A DNA stretch of 64,000 nucleotides from Nitrospira sp. (GTDB taxonomy: Bacteria; Nitrospirota; Nitrospiria; Nitrospirales; Nitrospiraceae). Location: contig JAFEBM010000011.1 in assembly GCA_018242685.1 (NCBI GenBank), positions 1 to 64,000 of the forward strand, written 5' to 3'. The notes beneath the pieces are model-generated. The model was not told the origin of the DNA and searched no databases. It was given only the letters and a program-made list of their open reading frames with translations. The position numbers and the translations under genes were made by a program. Within the stretch, counting starts at the first letter, position 1, and each line of letters starts with the position of its first letter. Below are positions 53,419-63,080 of this stretch, in pieces.

Positions 53419-56367
53419 ATGACACCATCTCACTCGTTGGAATCGGCCATTCGTGTGATCGGCGAACAGCTCGCTCAGCTCTCCGGCGGTCTTTCACCGT
53501 CGATCTTTGACAGCCGCTGGTGGTCTCATTCGGCGATCAATCTGGCCATGAAAGATGCGTCGTTCAAGACACGGCTGTTCCATTTCATCGATGTCCTTCC
53601 GGTCATTCAGGACGATGAGCGAGTCGTGTCGCTCGCCGAAGAATACTTCGGCCACGAGAGCAGCGAGTTGTTTGGGCTGCAGTGGGGATTGAAGGCGCTG
53701 GCTTCAACAAGCATGGGAGCCCGTCTCACCGGCAAGTCGATCAGGAAACAGATCGAACAGATGGCCAAAACTTTCATTGCCGGCGCTTCGATTGAAGAAG
53801 CGGTTCCAGCCTTATCGCAGTTATGGAAAGACGGACGGGCCTGGTCCGTCGATCTGCTGGGAGAAGCGACGATCAGCGAGCAGGAAGCCGACCGCTATCG
53901 TGACCGGTGTCTGAACGTCTTGAATGAACTCAGTCAGGCCACCAAAACTTGGCCTTTCATTCCTCTGCTCCAACAAGACCACTTGGGACCGATCCCACGC
54001 GTGCAACTCTCGCTCAAAATTTCCGCCCTCTCATCTCAGCTGGACCCCATCGATCCTGATGGAAGTTACGAGTCGGTCGCCGCGCGTCTCCGCCCGCTGG
54101 TGGATCTGGCACAGTCGCTGCCGGCCGGATTGATTTTCGATATGGAACAGGCGGAGACGAAAGACCTGATCCTGCATATTTTCAAGCAACTCTTCGCAGA
54201 ACCGGCCTATCGATCCTATCCCTATGCCGGACTCGCGCTGCAGGCCTATCACCGAGAAACCGAGCGGGATGTACAGGATCTGGTGGTTTGGGTGCGAACA
54301 CGCCAGACGCCGATCACGATCCGACTGGTCAAAGGCGCGTACTGGGACTCAGACACTGTCCGATATCGGCAAGCAGGCTGGCCGCCACCGCTTTTTGAAC
54401 ACAAGGCTGAAACCGACATGCAGTACGAGCGATTGATTCCGGTGCTGTTTGAACATTCCGATCTCATTCGTCCCGCATTCGGCACACACAATCTTCGCAC
54501 ATTAGCCGCCATCGAAGCCCATGCGGAATCGCGAGGTCTGACGCCTGACGCGCGCGAGTACCAAATGATCTTCGGCATGGCGGAGCCTTTCCAACAAGCC
54601 ATGGTGAAGCTGGGGCGTCGGGTGCGGCTGTATACTCCCGTGGGCCAGCTGCTCCCCGGTATGGCCTATCTGGTTCGAAGGCTCCTGGAAAATACGTCGA
54701 ACGAATCGTTCCTCCAAAAAGAGTACGTCGAGTCCCAGCCATTGGCCCGGCTCCTCGCTCCACCGACAGCGCACGCCCAGTTTCAACGTACGACAACCAC
54801 CGGCGCGAAGAATTTCGACAACGAACCGCACAGCGACTTTTCACAGGCAGAGGTCCGAAAGGCCATGCTGGCAAGTATCGGATCGGTTCAATCTCAGCTG
54901 GGTCGACAATGGCGCGGCGGAGCATCCAGTATGAGGCTGACCGGCCCATCGCTGGAATCCCGTAATCCTTCTAGACCGAATGAAGTCGTGACCAAGGTGC
55001 AGAGCGCAGCAGTATCCGACCTGGACCAGATCATTGAACAGGCGTTCAAACAATGGGACTCATGGCGACGGAAAGCTTCCGAAGCACGATCTGCAATCCT
55101 AAGGACGGCCGCATCAGATATGGCTCGTCGTCGGTACGAGCTGGCAGCCTGGGAGATCTTTGAGGTCGGCAAACCCTGGCGCGAGGCCGATGCCGATGTG
55201 GCGGAAGCGATCGACTTTCTCCGCTACTATGCCGATGAGATGGATCGCCTGGCTCGACCGGTGCGACTAGGTAACCATCCAGGAGAACTCAACGAGCGCT
55301 CCTATGAACCGCGCGGCGTGACGGTCGTCATCTCGCCATGGAACTTTCCGCTTGCCATTCCCACCGGAATGATCTCAGCGGCACTCGTGACCGGAAATCC
55401 AGTCCTGTTCAAACCGTCTGAACGCTCGCCCGGCTTAGGAACGCTGCTCACTGACATCCTCATCAAGGCCGGGATACCGGATGGTTGTTTGACCTGCCTC
55501 CCAGGTGGACCGGAGATCGGCCAAGCGCTCGTCGCGCATCCCCATGTCGTCACGATCGCGTTTACCGGATCGAAGGCTGTAGGTCTTCGTATTCTGGCTG
55601 ACACTGCGCGCATCGGTCCTGGACAACCGATGGTCAAGCGGGTCATTGCCGAAATGGGAGGCAAGAATGCCATCATTGTCGATGAGACGGCGGATCTCGA
55701 CGAAGCGATTACCGGCGTCGTCGCATCGTTCGCCGGCTACGCGGGGCAGAAGTGCTCGGCTTGCTCCCGAGTCATCGTCCACCGCACCGTCTACGACTCG
55801 TTCGTCTCCCGCCTCCGTGAGGCAGTACTGAGCTTGGAGGTCGGCAATCCCATGCACCCGTCCACCAAAGTAGGACCGGTGATCGATGCCCGAGCCCAAG
55901 CGAGCATACAACGCTATCTTTCTCTCGGTCTCGAAGAAGGCCGGCTCCTCGTGCAACGATCCCTGGATCAGACCGGGTATTTCGTCGGACCGGCGGTGTT
56001 TGACGATATCCAACCCCATCACCGTCTGGCGCAGGAGGAAATTTTTGGGCCGGTATTAGCCGTTATGAAAGCGGACAGTATGGCCGAGGCGATCCGCTTG
56101 GCAAACGGAACCGAGTATGCCTTGACCGGAGGGGTCTATGCCAGGAGTCCTGCCAATCTTGCGATGGCCCGTGAGCAATTCGACGTAGGGAATCTCTACC
56201 TGAACCGACCGATCACCGGCGCCCTCGTCTCTCGTCAACCCTTCGGTGGGCACCGCTTTTCAGGGGTGGGGGCGAAAGCGGGTGGAGACGACTATCTCGC
56301 CCAATTCATGATCGCAAGAGTCATCAGCGAAAACACCCTTCGCCGGGGGTTCGAATCGACTCAGTGA
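53419..56367 (+). CDS. putA: bifunctional proline dehydrogenase / L-glutamate-gamma-semialdehyde dehydrogenase
   Basis: 982 residues. The N-terminal half is a PRODH barrel (QLSLKISALSSQLDP, RLVKGAYWDSDTVRY, FGTHNLRTLAAIE). The C-terminal half is an aldehyde dehydrogenase: ISPWNFPLAIPTG, the catalytic Cys in GQKCSACSR (residue 779) and the general-base Glu in EMGG (745). It oxidises proline to glutamate and feeds electrons to the quinone pool. No N-terminal ribbon-helix-helix domain is present, so unlike E. coli PutA it is not a DNA-binding repressor. The tail overlaps the next gene by seven bases. Confidence 0.95.
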   Translation: MTPSHSLESAIRVIGEQLAQLSGGLSPSIFDSRWWSHSAINLAMKDASFKTRLFHFIDVLPVIQDDERVVSLAEEYFGHESSELFGLQWGLKALASTSMGARLTGKSIRKQIEQMAKTFIAGASIEEAVPALSQLWKDGRAWSVDLLGEATISEQEADRYRDRCLNVLNELSQATKTWPFIPLLQQDHLGPIPRVQLSLKISALSSQLDPIDPDGSYESVAARLRPLVDLAQSLPAGLIFDMEQAETKDLILHIFKQLFAEPAYRSYPYAGLALQAYHRETERDVQDLVVWVRTRQTPITIRLVKGAYWDSDTVRYRQAGWPPPLFEHKAETDMQYERLIPVLFEHSDLIRPAFGTHNLRTLAAIEAHAESRGLTPDAREYQMIFGMAEPFQQAMVKLGRRVRLYTPVGQLLPGMAYLVRRLLENTSNESFLQKEYVESQPLARLLAPPTAHAQFQRTTTTGAKNFDNEPHSDFSQAEVRKAMLASIGSVQSQLGRQWRGGASSMRLTGPSLESRNPSRPNEVVTKVQSAAVSDLDQIIEQAFKQWDSWRRKASEARSAILRTAASDMARRRYELAAWEIFEVGKPWREADADVAEAIDFLRYYADEMDRLARPVRLGNHPGELNERSYEPRGVTVVISPWNFPLAIPTGMISAALVTGNPVLFKPSERSPGLGTLLTDILIKAGIPDGCLTCLPGGPEIGQALVAHPHVVTIAFTGSKAVGLRILADTARIGPGQPMVKRVIAEMGGKNAIIVDETADLDEAITGVVASFAGYAGQKCSACSRVIVHRTVYDSFVSRLREAVLSLEVGNPMHPSTKVGPVIDARAQASIQRYLSLGLEEGRLLVQRSLDQTGYFVGPAVFDDIQPHHRLAQEEIFGPVLAVMKADSMAEAIRLANGTEYALTGGVYARSPANLAMAREQFDVGNLYLNRPITGALVSRQPFGGHRFSGVGAKAGGDDYLAQFMIARVISENTLRRGFESTQ

Positions 56368-57158
56368 GGCTTTGCCGCTTTGATGTCGTAGTCTTCAAGT
56401 TCTTCCATGATTTCCGTGACCACGCCGCGATCCTCCTTGATAGCGGATAATTCCTGCCGCTCTGAATACTTCACGAGACCAACTCCTTTGGCGAACCAAG
56501 CCGTCATCACGTCGATTCCGGAGACAGTGCGACGATTTCCTGACAAATGGATCTTCATGTTCATCCGTGCTTCAACTTTGACGACATCCTGGAATGTACC
56601 GGCCGGGACGGTGATGGTTTCCCGACCGATCACCTTACTCCACCCCTGGACATCGACCTTCTCATCTGTTTGGTCTCGATCCATATCGCTGCCGAAATCC
56701 ACCCCCATTCGGTCAAACTGCTGGAAGGAGGACGGGATTTTCAGTGGAAATCTGAAAATCTGGTATGGCGTGATCTGCTTCTCCAACGGTGTTCCAGGAT
56801 CCGATCCATAATAGACAATGCCGACCACATCGCGTCGATAAAAACTATCCGATGGTCCATGATTCCCCGGATTGGTATCATGGAACACCGTCACGGTGAC
56901 ACTGTTCACCGTCTTGGCCCCCGAGACTGTCGACACATTCGTAAAGAACTTCTGTTCGACTGATTGGAGCGGTCCCTCGGTGATCTGGCCGCGATAGGTC
57001 CAGCGGCTGCCGACCGTATCGGGGAAATACTCCTCTGACTTTGAAATCGTGATCGACTCCTCAGCACCGAGCGCCACGGACCATGGGGGTACTCCCAAGA
57101 GCAAGCACAGTCCCACCATCAATACCGGTCGCATCTCACATTTAGGCTTTGCCATCAT
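56361..57158 (-). CDS. exported protein of unknown function
   Basis: 265 residues. A signal peptide (about 1-31, ending ALGAEE) precedes a mostly beta mature part. It has the run VDFGSDMDRDQTDEKVDVQG, a VPAGTFQDVVKVEARM motif and a WFAKGVGLVKYSERQ end, the pattern seen in many secreted proteins that begin YFPDTVGSRWTY. No enzyme assignment. It overlaps the end of putA by seven bases on the opposite strand. Confidence 0.75.
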   Translation of the reverse strand: MMAKPKCEMRPVLMVGLCLLLGVPPWSVALGAEESITISKSEEYFPDTVGSRWTYRGQITEGPLQSVEQKFFTNVSTVSGAKTVNSVTVTVFHDTNPGNHGPSDSFYRRDVVGIVYYGSDPGTPLEKQITPYQIFRFPLKIPSSFQQFDRMGVDFGSDMDRDQTDEKVDVQGWSKVIGRETITVPAGTFQDVVKVEARMNMKIHLSGNRRTVSGIDVMTAWFAKGVGLVKYSERQELSAIKEDRGVVTEIMEELEDYDIKAAKPH

Positions 57159-57285
57159 TCCATCTCCAGGTACGAGGATTTGACGGTATCATAGGAGTCC
57201 CGAGGGCGGCAAGCCGATAGGTGCCGTGCTGAGTTTCGATGCGTACTTGTCTTGGCCCGTTTCACACAGCATAATTCCCTCAGAT

Positions 57286-58062
57286 ATGGAACCTCTCATT
57301 GCATCAATATCTTCTGCAAAGGATCGACCGGCAAAACCGCCCGATCGTCCGGCAGCTCTCATTACCGGGGCGTCCGGCGGCATCGGTCGTGCTATCAGCC
57401 AAGCGTTCGGGAAAATCGGATGGTACGTGGGGGTCCATTACTATCGGAATAAACCGGCGGCTGAAGCGACCTTGGATCGTGTTCGAGAGGGTGGTGGAAT
57501 CGGCGACTCCTACCATGCAGATATTCGAGAAGCTGAATCCGTTCGACGCATGATCGACGGATTCTCCAACTGCACGCCCGGCCCATTGGTATTGGTCTGC
57601 AACGCCGGCATCGGACAGAGTGAGTTGCTCGTGCGCCATTCGGACGAGATCTGGGAGAACGTCATCGCCACGAATCTCACAGGAACATTTCACTGCCTGC
57701 GTGCCATGGCACCCTCCTTGCTTGCTCGCGGCGGAGGCTCCATCATTGTAATCGGATCCCACACGGGATTCCACGGGGCGACCGGCCAGAGTGCGTATGC
57801 GACCTCGAAAGCCGGACTGATCGGCCTTGTCAGAACGGCCGCGCTGGAATGGGGGCCGCAGAATATTCGGGTGAATCTCGTGTTACCGGGCTGGCAGAAG
57901 ACCGACTTGACTGAGGGAATATTCCCGGAAGGCAGTGGATGGCCGGATCACGCATTGCGCCGACCGCCGACGGTCGAAGAAGCCGCCGGCACCATCGTGC
58001 ACCTGGCTCAACTTAATGACATATCGGGACAAGTGTGGAACTGCGACAGCAGACAGCTCTAA
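57286..58062 (+). CDS. short-chain dehydrogenase/reductase (FabG-like)
   Basis: 258 residues from ATG 57286 (an earlier in-frame start at 57226 adds ~20 residues of poor match). The cofactor motif TGASGGIG is at 27-34, NAG in VCNAGIG, and the catalytic triad is S158, Y171 and K175 (GQSAYATSKAG). It is a classic NAD(P)H-dependent reductase. It is followed by bioD after an ~115-base gap that holds interlocked inverted repeats. Confidence 0.88.
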   Translation: MEPLIASISSAKDRPAKPPDRPAALITGASGGIGRAISQAFGKIGWYVGVHYYRNKPAAEATLDRVREGGGIGDSYHADIREAESVRRMIDGFSNCTPGPLVLVCNAGIGQSELLVRHSDEIWENVIATNLTGTFHCLRAMAPSLLARGGGSIIVIGSHTGFHGATGQSAYATSKAGLIGLVRTAALEWGPQNIRVNLVLPGWQKTDLTEGIFPEGSGWPDHALRRPPTVEEAAGTIVHLAQLNDISGQVWNCDSRQL

Positions 58063-58067
58063 TAAGA

Positions 58068-59540
<1,473 letters not shown>

Positions 59541-59545
59541 ATCAG

Positions 59546-60139
59546 TTACCGCTTGGAGTGCTCCAACACTTTCTGTTTGACGATGCGGAAGTGCGTTTCC
59601 AGTTCCCGCCGCGTCGCGATCGCGACAAGCCAATCCGGCACCATGGATTCGATTTCAACCACCAGCTCGAACTCAGTACGCGTCTGGTTCCCATCTCCGA
59701 CCGGTTGCAGCTTCCATACTCGATGATAGCGTTTAAAATCGCCTCCTGTGAGGTCGGTCACAAGCCCGCCGTTCGGTAAAATCTTTGATTCCGTGACTAA
59801 CCGGCGCTCACCCGGCATCAACGGGTGAGCGATGCGAAGGTCGACGGTCGCGATCCCATCATGGATCTGTAAGTCGGCCACCCGCATACGGGTCTCAAAC
59901 AGGTCCGGCCAATGCGTATAATCCGCCAACAACGCTTGTGTAATTTCTGGTTTGGCCGGGAAAAGGGGATGCGCCGTCGCACGAATTCCACCACCAGGTT
60001 CTATCTTCACCTCTAATCCATCAGCATCAGCCGCTGCCAAAGCCCATGATCCCGATCCAGCAATCGACAGCGGGCCCTGCACGAAGAGCAGAAACAGAAG
60101 AATGATCCAGGCTTCTTGTGATTTATCCAACAATCGCAT
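59546..60139 (-). CDS. exported SRPBCC (polyketide-cyclase/START-like) protein
   Basis: 197 residues from ATG 60139. A signal peptide or anchor (about 10-35) is followed by an SRPBCC fold: HPLFPAKPEITQALLADYTH and a C-terminal long helix (RRELETHFRIVKQKVLEHSK). Such proteins bind hydrophobic ligands. It overlaps the DGQHR gene end by 17 bases and thiE is six bases downstream, so the three genes are coupled. Confidence 0.82.
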   Translation of the reverse strand: MRLLDKSQEAWIILLFLLFVQGPLSIAGSGSWALAAADADGLEVKIEPGGGIRATAHPLFPAKPEITQALLADYTHWPDLFETRMRVADLQIHDGIATVDLRIAHPLMPGERRLVTESKILPNGGLVTDLTGGDFKRYHRVWKLQPVGDGNQTRTEFELVVEIESMVPDWLVAIATRRELETHFRIVKQKVLEHSKR

Positions 60140-61235
60140 CCAGCAGCCGCTGATGAATCTTTCGTACCCGTTCAAGCTGACCTTTGGCGGGAAACCGCTC
60201 ATAAAAACCGTCTGCGCGGAACTCCTTCGTCAGAGGAGCCCAGGGCTTGACGATCTCGGCAAACGGTCTGTGCGAGCGTTGCTCATCCCAATCATTGATG
60301 AGCTTGCGATCCACGATCAGATCGTCCAGCACGCGGATCAACGCCTTGAGTGTCACATCGCGGGTAAACATATACCGGTCGTTCTGCCCCCAGATCTCGC
60401 CCATGACGTCCTTGACCCCCTTGAGGTAGTCGCGCACCAGCGCATAGCAGCGATCGGCCTTCATCCCCAAGTGGGACTCAATCCAGCGCTTATGGACCGT
60501 CACCATTTTCAGCAACTCGTTGAACACTTCGGATTGTAAAATCCATTTTTCCTGCTTGCTCCTCCCCCCAAGGCGATTGATCTTGTATTGCAGCGGCGAG
60601 TCCGGTTCGCCGTATAAAAGGTTCACGACCTTCGCGGCGAATTTCTTCTCAGGACTTTCCCATGAGACTTTCTCATAGAGATCGACCAAATGAGACCTGT
60701 TGATCCGCGTGTGGGTGGAGTTGATGATCACGAACATCTCCGTGGCAAAGTCGGCGCTCCTGCCGTCAAACAAGAGGCATGGCACCTCAACCTGCGCGCT
60801 TTGATCCGGATGTTTCTCGTGGAAAAAGTGAAGCCCGGCGAGTCGATGTTGTCCGTCGATGACCAGATACTTTCCCTTCGGCTCGCTCAGGTGACCGATT
60901 GAATCCGAGCCATCCATCTTTTGGAAGCGAAGTGTTTCGTCGGTAAAGAGCAGCACGGTGCCGGGAATCATCGGTTGCGCCACGACCGTCTCATAGAAAT
61001 TGACGATCTGTTTGATCTTCTGTCGATTCAGAACCCGTTGGAATCCCTTCTCGCTCCGCTCGATTCCCGCAATGAACTGCGCCACGTCGTCATGTTCGGA
61101 AATCTTGGCCTGTGTGATCTCTTCACCCTCGAAATAGTAGCGGCTCGTGAACCGAACTTTTTCCAACAGCTCATCGACTTTATAGGCGATGAAATAGAAC
61201 GTGCCCTCTTTTTGTGTAATCCGCGTCGCGAGCAT
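60123..61235 (-). CDS. DGQHR-domain (DndB-like) protein
   Basis: 370 residues from ATG 61235, with GGAGG five bases upstream; the longer frame to 61322 crosses the promoter. It carries the signature DGQHR at 127-131 (KYLVIDGQHRLAGLHFFHE) and a family block FVIINSTHTRINRSHLVDLY. The family includes DndB, a regulator in DNA phosphorothioation, and parts of deazaguanine DNA-modification systems, and its fold is related to ParB-like nucleases. No dnd or dpd gene is near: neighbours are an SRPBCC protein and thiE. It is an orphan copy. Function is inferred only from the family. Confidence 0.85.
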   Translation of the reverse strand: MLATRITQKEGTFYFIAYKVDELLEKVRFTSRYYFEGEEITQAKISEHDDVAQFIAGIERSEKGFQRVLNRQKIKQIVNFYETVVAQPMIPGTVLLFTDETLRFQKMDGSDSIGHLSEPKGKYLVIDGQHRLAGLHFFHEKHPDQSAQVEVPCLLFDGRSADFATEMFVIINSTHTRINRSHLVDLYEKVSWESPEKKFAAKVVNLLYGEPDSPLQYKINRLGGRSKQEKWILQSEVFNELLKMVTVHKRWIESHLGMKADRCYALVRDYLKGVKDVMGEIWGQNDRYMFTRDVTLKALIRVLDDLIVDRKLINDWDEQRSHRPFAEIVKPWAPLTKEFRADGFYERFPAKGQLERVRKIHQRLLDAIVG

Positions 61236-61272
61236 GGAGCCTCCATTGGTTTGAATAGAAGCCGGCTGGAAG

Positions 61273-61301
61273 ATTCTACGCGGCCCTCTCCATGGCCGCA
61301 A
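61273..61301 (-). promoter_or_regulatory. promoter of the DGQHR gene with internal inverted repeat
   Basis: Minus strand TTGCGG (61301-61296), 17 bases, TAGAAT (61278-61273), giving a start near 61266. The inverted repeat GCGGCC (61280-61285) / GGCCGC (61294-61299) lies between and overlapping the two hexamers, a place where a repressor could act. Confidence 0.55.
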
Positions 61302-61330
61302 GACAAAGGACTGTGCTACCATTGAGGCCT

Positions 61331-61705
61331 ATGACGATTCGATGCAAGGCGTTTGGCCTTTTCGTTTTACTGCTCTTGATATTTCTCGTTCCCGCTCTCG
61401 ACGCCAACGCACAAGAGATAGAGGATTCCGGGGCCACAACGGAGTTGTCGTGCAGCTTTGCAATGGAAAAAGGTGAGACCGGGCGCCCCTGCCATGTTCC
61501 GTTTCCACGGGGGTGCCGGGTGGTCTCCATTCCCGGAACGAAGCAACCGTGGACCACGATCTCGAAAGGCGGCCGACTGCAGTGCCGATTTGACAAGAAG
61601 GAGACCGATTGGAAGACGAACATTGTCGGCACCTGCGGCCGATGCCAATCGGTTCGATGTTCAGCCCAGTTCAGCGTCCGATTCGATTGCTCCGCCCAAC
61701 CGTAA
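61331..61705 (+). CDS. cysteine-rich secreted protein
   Basis: 124 residues from ATG 61331. A strong signal peptide (FGLFVLLLLIFLVPALDANA) is cut near residue 27. The mature protein has eight cysteines (for example CSFAMEKGETGRPCHVPF and CGRCQSVRCSAQFSVRFDC), enough for four disulfides. No family recognised. It faces away from the DGQHR gene across a ~95-base gap and is followed by queG. Confidence 0.7.
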   Translation: MTIRCKAFGLFVLLLLIFLVPALDANAQEIEDSGATTELSCSFAMEKGETGRPCHVPFPRGCRVVSIPGTKQPWTTISKGGRLQCRFDKKETDWKTNIVGTCGRCQSVRCSAQFSVRFDCSAQP

Positions 61706-61720
61706 GTTCAGGTGTATTCC

Positions 61721-62728
61721 ATGTCCATCACGGCAGCCATCAAACAAGAAGCCCGTGCGCTGGGTTTCGAGGCGGTTGGGATTACACAGGTGTCCAGTGA
61801 ACCTACAGGGTCAGCTACCGGCGACCAGGGAAAGAGTCCCCTTTCCCATTCCGAGGCCGCGATACCTCAACGTCTCTTCGACCGTCTCACCGAATGGCTC
61901 CGGCGAGGCTATCACGGCACCATGGCCTGGATCGAACGGGCCCCGAACAAACGCGCCGATCCTGCCCAGGTGCTTCCCGGCTGCCGGTCAATCATCTCGT
62001 TGGGAATCAACTATCTCACCAACCAGCGTGCCGACGAACCGCCCGGCTACGGCCGTATTGCGCGATATGCTTGGGGGAGAGACTATCACAAGCTTTTTGA
62101 TTCCAGGCTCAAGCAACTGGAGCAGTTGATTCACCGGCTGGCGCCCGACGCCAAAACCCGTGCATACTCCGACACCGGCCCGATCATGGAGAAAGCTTGG
62201 GCCGAACAAGCGGGCTTGGGCTGGATCGGGAAACATTCCAATCTCGTGTCGGCCGAGTATGGTTCTTGGCTGTTGCTGGGAGAAGTGCTGACCACATTGG
62301 AGCTGGAACCGGATGAACCGGCGACCGATCTCTGCGGCAGCTGCACGCTCTGCATTCAAGCCTGCCCCACCGGAGCCATCACAGAGCCGTACATTGTCGA
62401 TGCTACTCGCTGTATTTCATACCTCACCATAGAATTGCGCGGCGATGACACCGCCATCTCTCACGAGCTGCAAATAGGCATGGGAAACAAGATCTTCGGA
62501 TGCGATGATTGTCTCGACGTGTGTCCATTTAACCTTCGAGCCGAACCCACTCAGGAACGTGCTTTTCAACCCTCCGCCTTGACTCGCGCCCCTCACTTGC
62601 AGGAGCTTTCCAAACTGGATGAATCGACCTTCACGACTGTGTTTCAACAAAGCCCGATTCGACGCGCAAAACACCAGGGCCTTCTCCGGAACGTGGCCAT
62701 CGCGCAACGCAACCTCAAGCCTTCCTAA
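61721..62728 (+). CDS. queG: epoxyqueuosine reductase
   Basis: About 335 residues; ATG 61721 or GTG 61712. It has the cobalamin-binding N-terminal domain, DTGPIMEKAWAEQAGLGWIG, and two [4Fe-4S] clusters: CGSCTLCIQACPTGAI, and C in CISYLTIELRG with GCDDCLDVCPFN. It reduces epoxyqueuosine to queuosine in tRNA wobble position 34. No other queuosine gene is in the window. Confidence 0.95.
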   Translation: MSITAAIKQEARALGFEAVGITQVSSEPTGSATGDQGKSPLSHSEAAIPQRLFDRLTEWLRRGYHGTMAWIERAPNKRADPAQVLPGCRSIISLGINYLTNQRADEPPGYGRIARYAWGRDYHKLFDSRLKQLEQLIHRLAPDAKTRAYSDTGPIMEKAWAEQAGLGWIGKHSNLVSAEYGSWLLLGEVLTTLELEPDEPATDLCGSCTLCIQACPTGAITEPYIVDATRCISYLTIELRGDDTAISHELQIGMGNKIFGCDDCLDVCPFNLRAEPTQERAFQPSALTRAPHLQELSKLDESTFTTVFQQSPIRRAKHQGLLRNVAIAQRNLKPS

Positions 62729-63080
62729 CATCTTTGGGTGTTCACCTTCTCAAGTGCAATTGATCCTGCAATGACTGGATACTTCCTTATCTTTCCGCTC
62801 TTTACCGAAACAGGCCATTGATTTTATGCAAATTACAGAGATCTATTTAATAACAACACTGGTGGTATGCGTTATGTTGAACCAAGGGCTTCAGCGTTCA
62901 TCAGGCAGGGTCATGGATGCTCGGCTGAATACGTGACAAAAAAATTTTCTTTGTATTTCCTCTTCAGAATTTGGTAGATAGTTGACCCGGCGTCTGCTCG
63001 ACGAGTGATGGGGGGACCTGATTCGCCGCGCTCATGAGTGCAGCGTCTCTTTTCCATAAAAAATCTAAAGGGAGGCTACT
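62729..63080 (+). other. 352-base intergenic region upstream of nirK
   Basis: No gene, repeat or clear terminator is visible. A possible promoter is TTGTAT (62951-62956) with TAGATA (62975-62980), 18 bases apart, which is weak. GGGAGG lies six bases before the nirK start. AT-rich stretches (62815-62870) may hold regulator sites, but I cannot identify an FNR or NsrR box. Confidence 0.5.
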
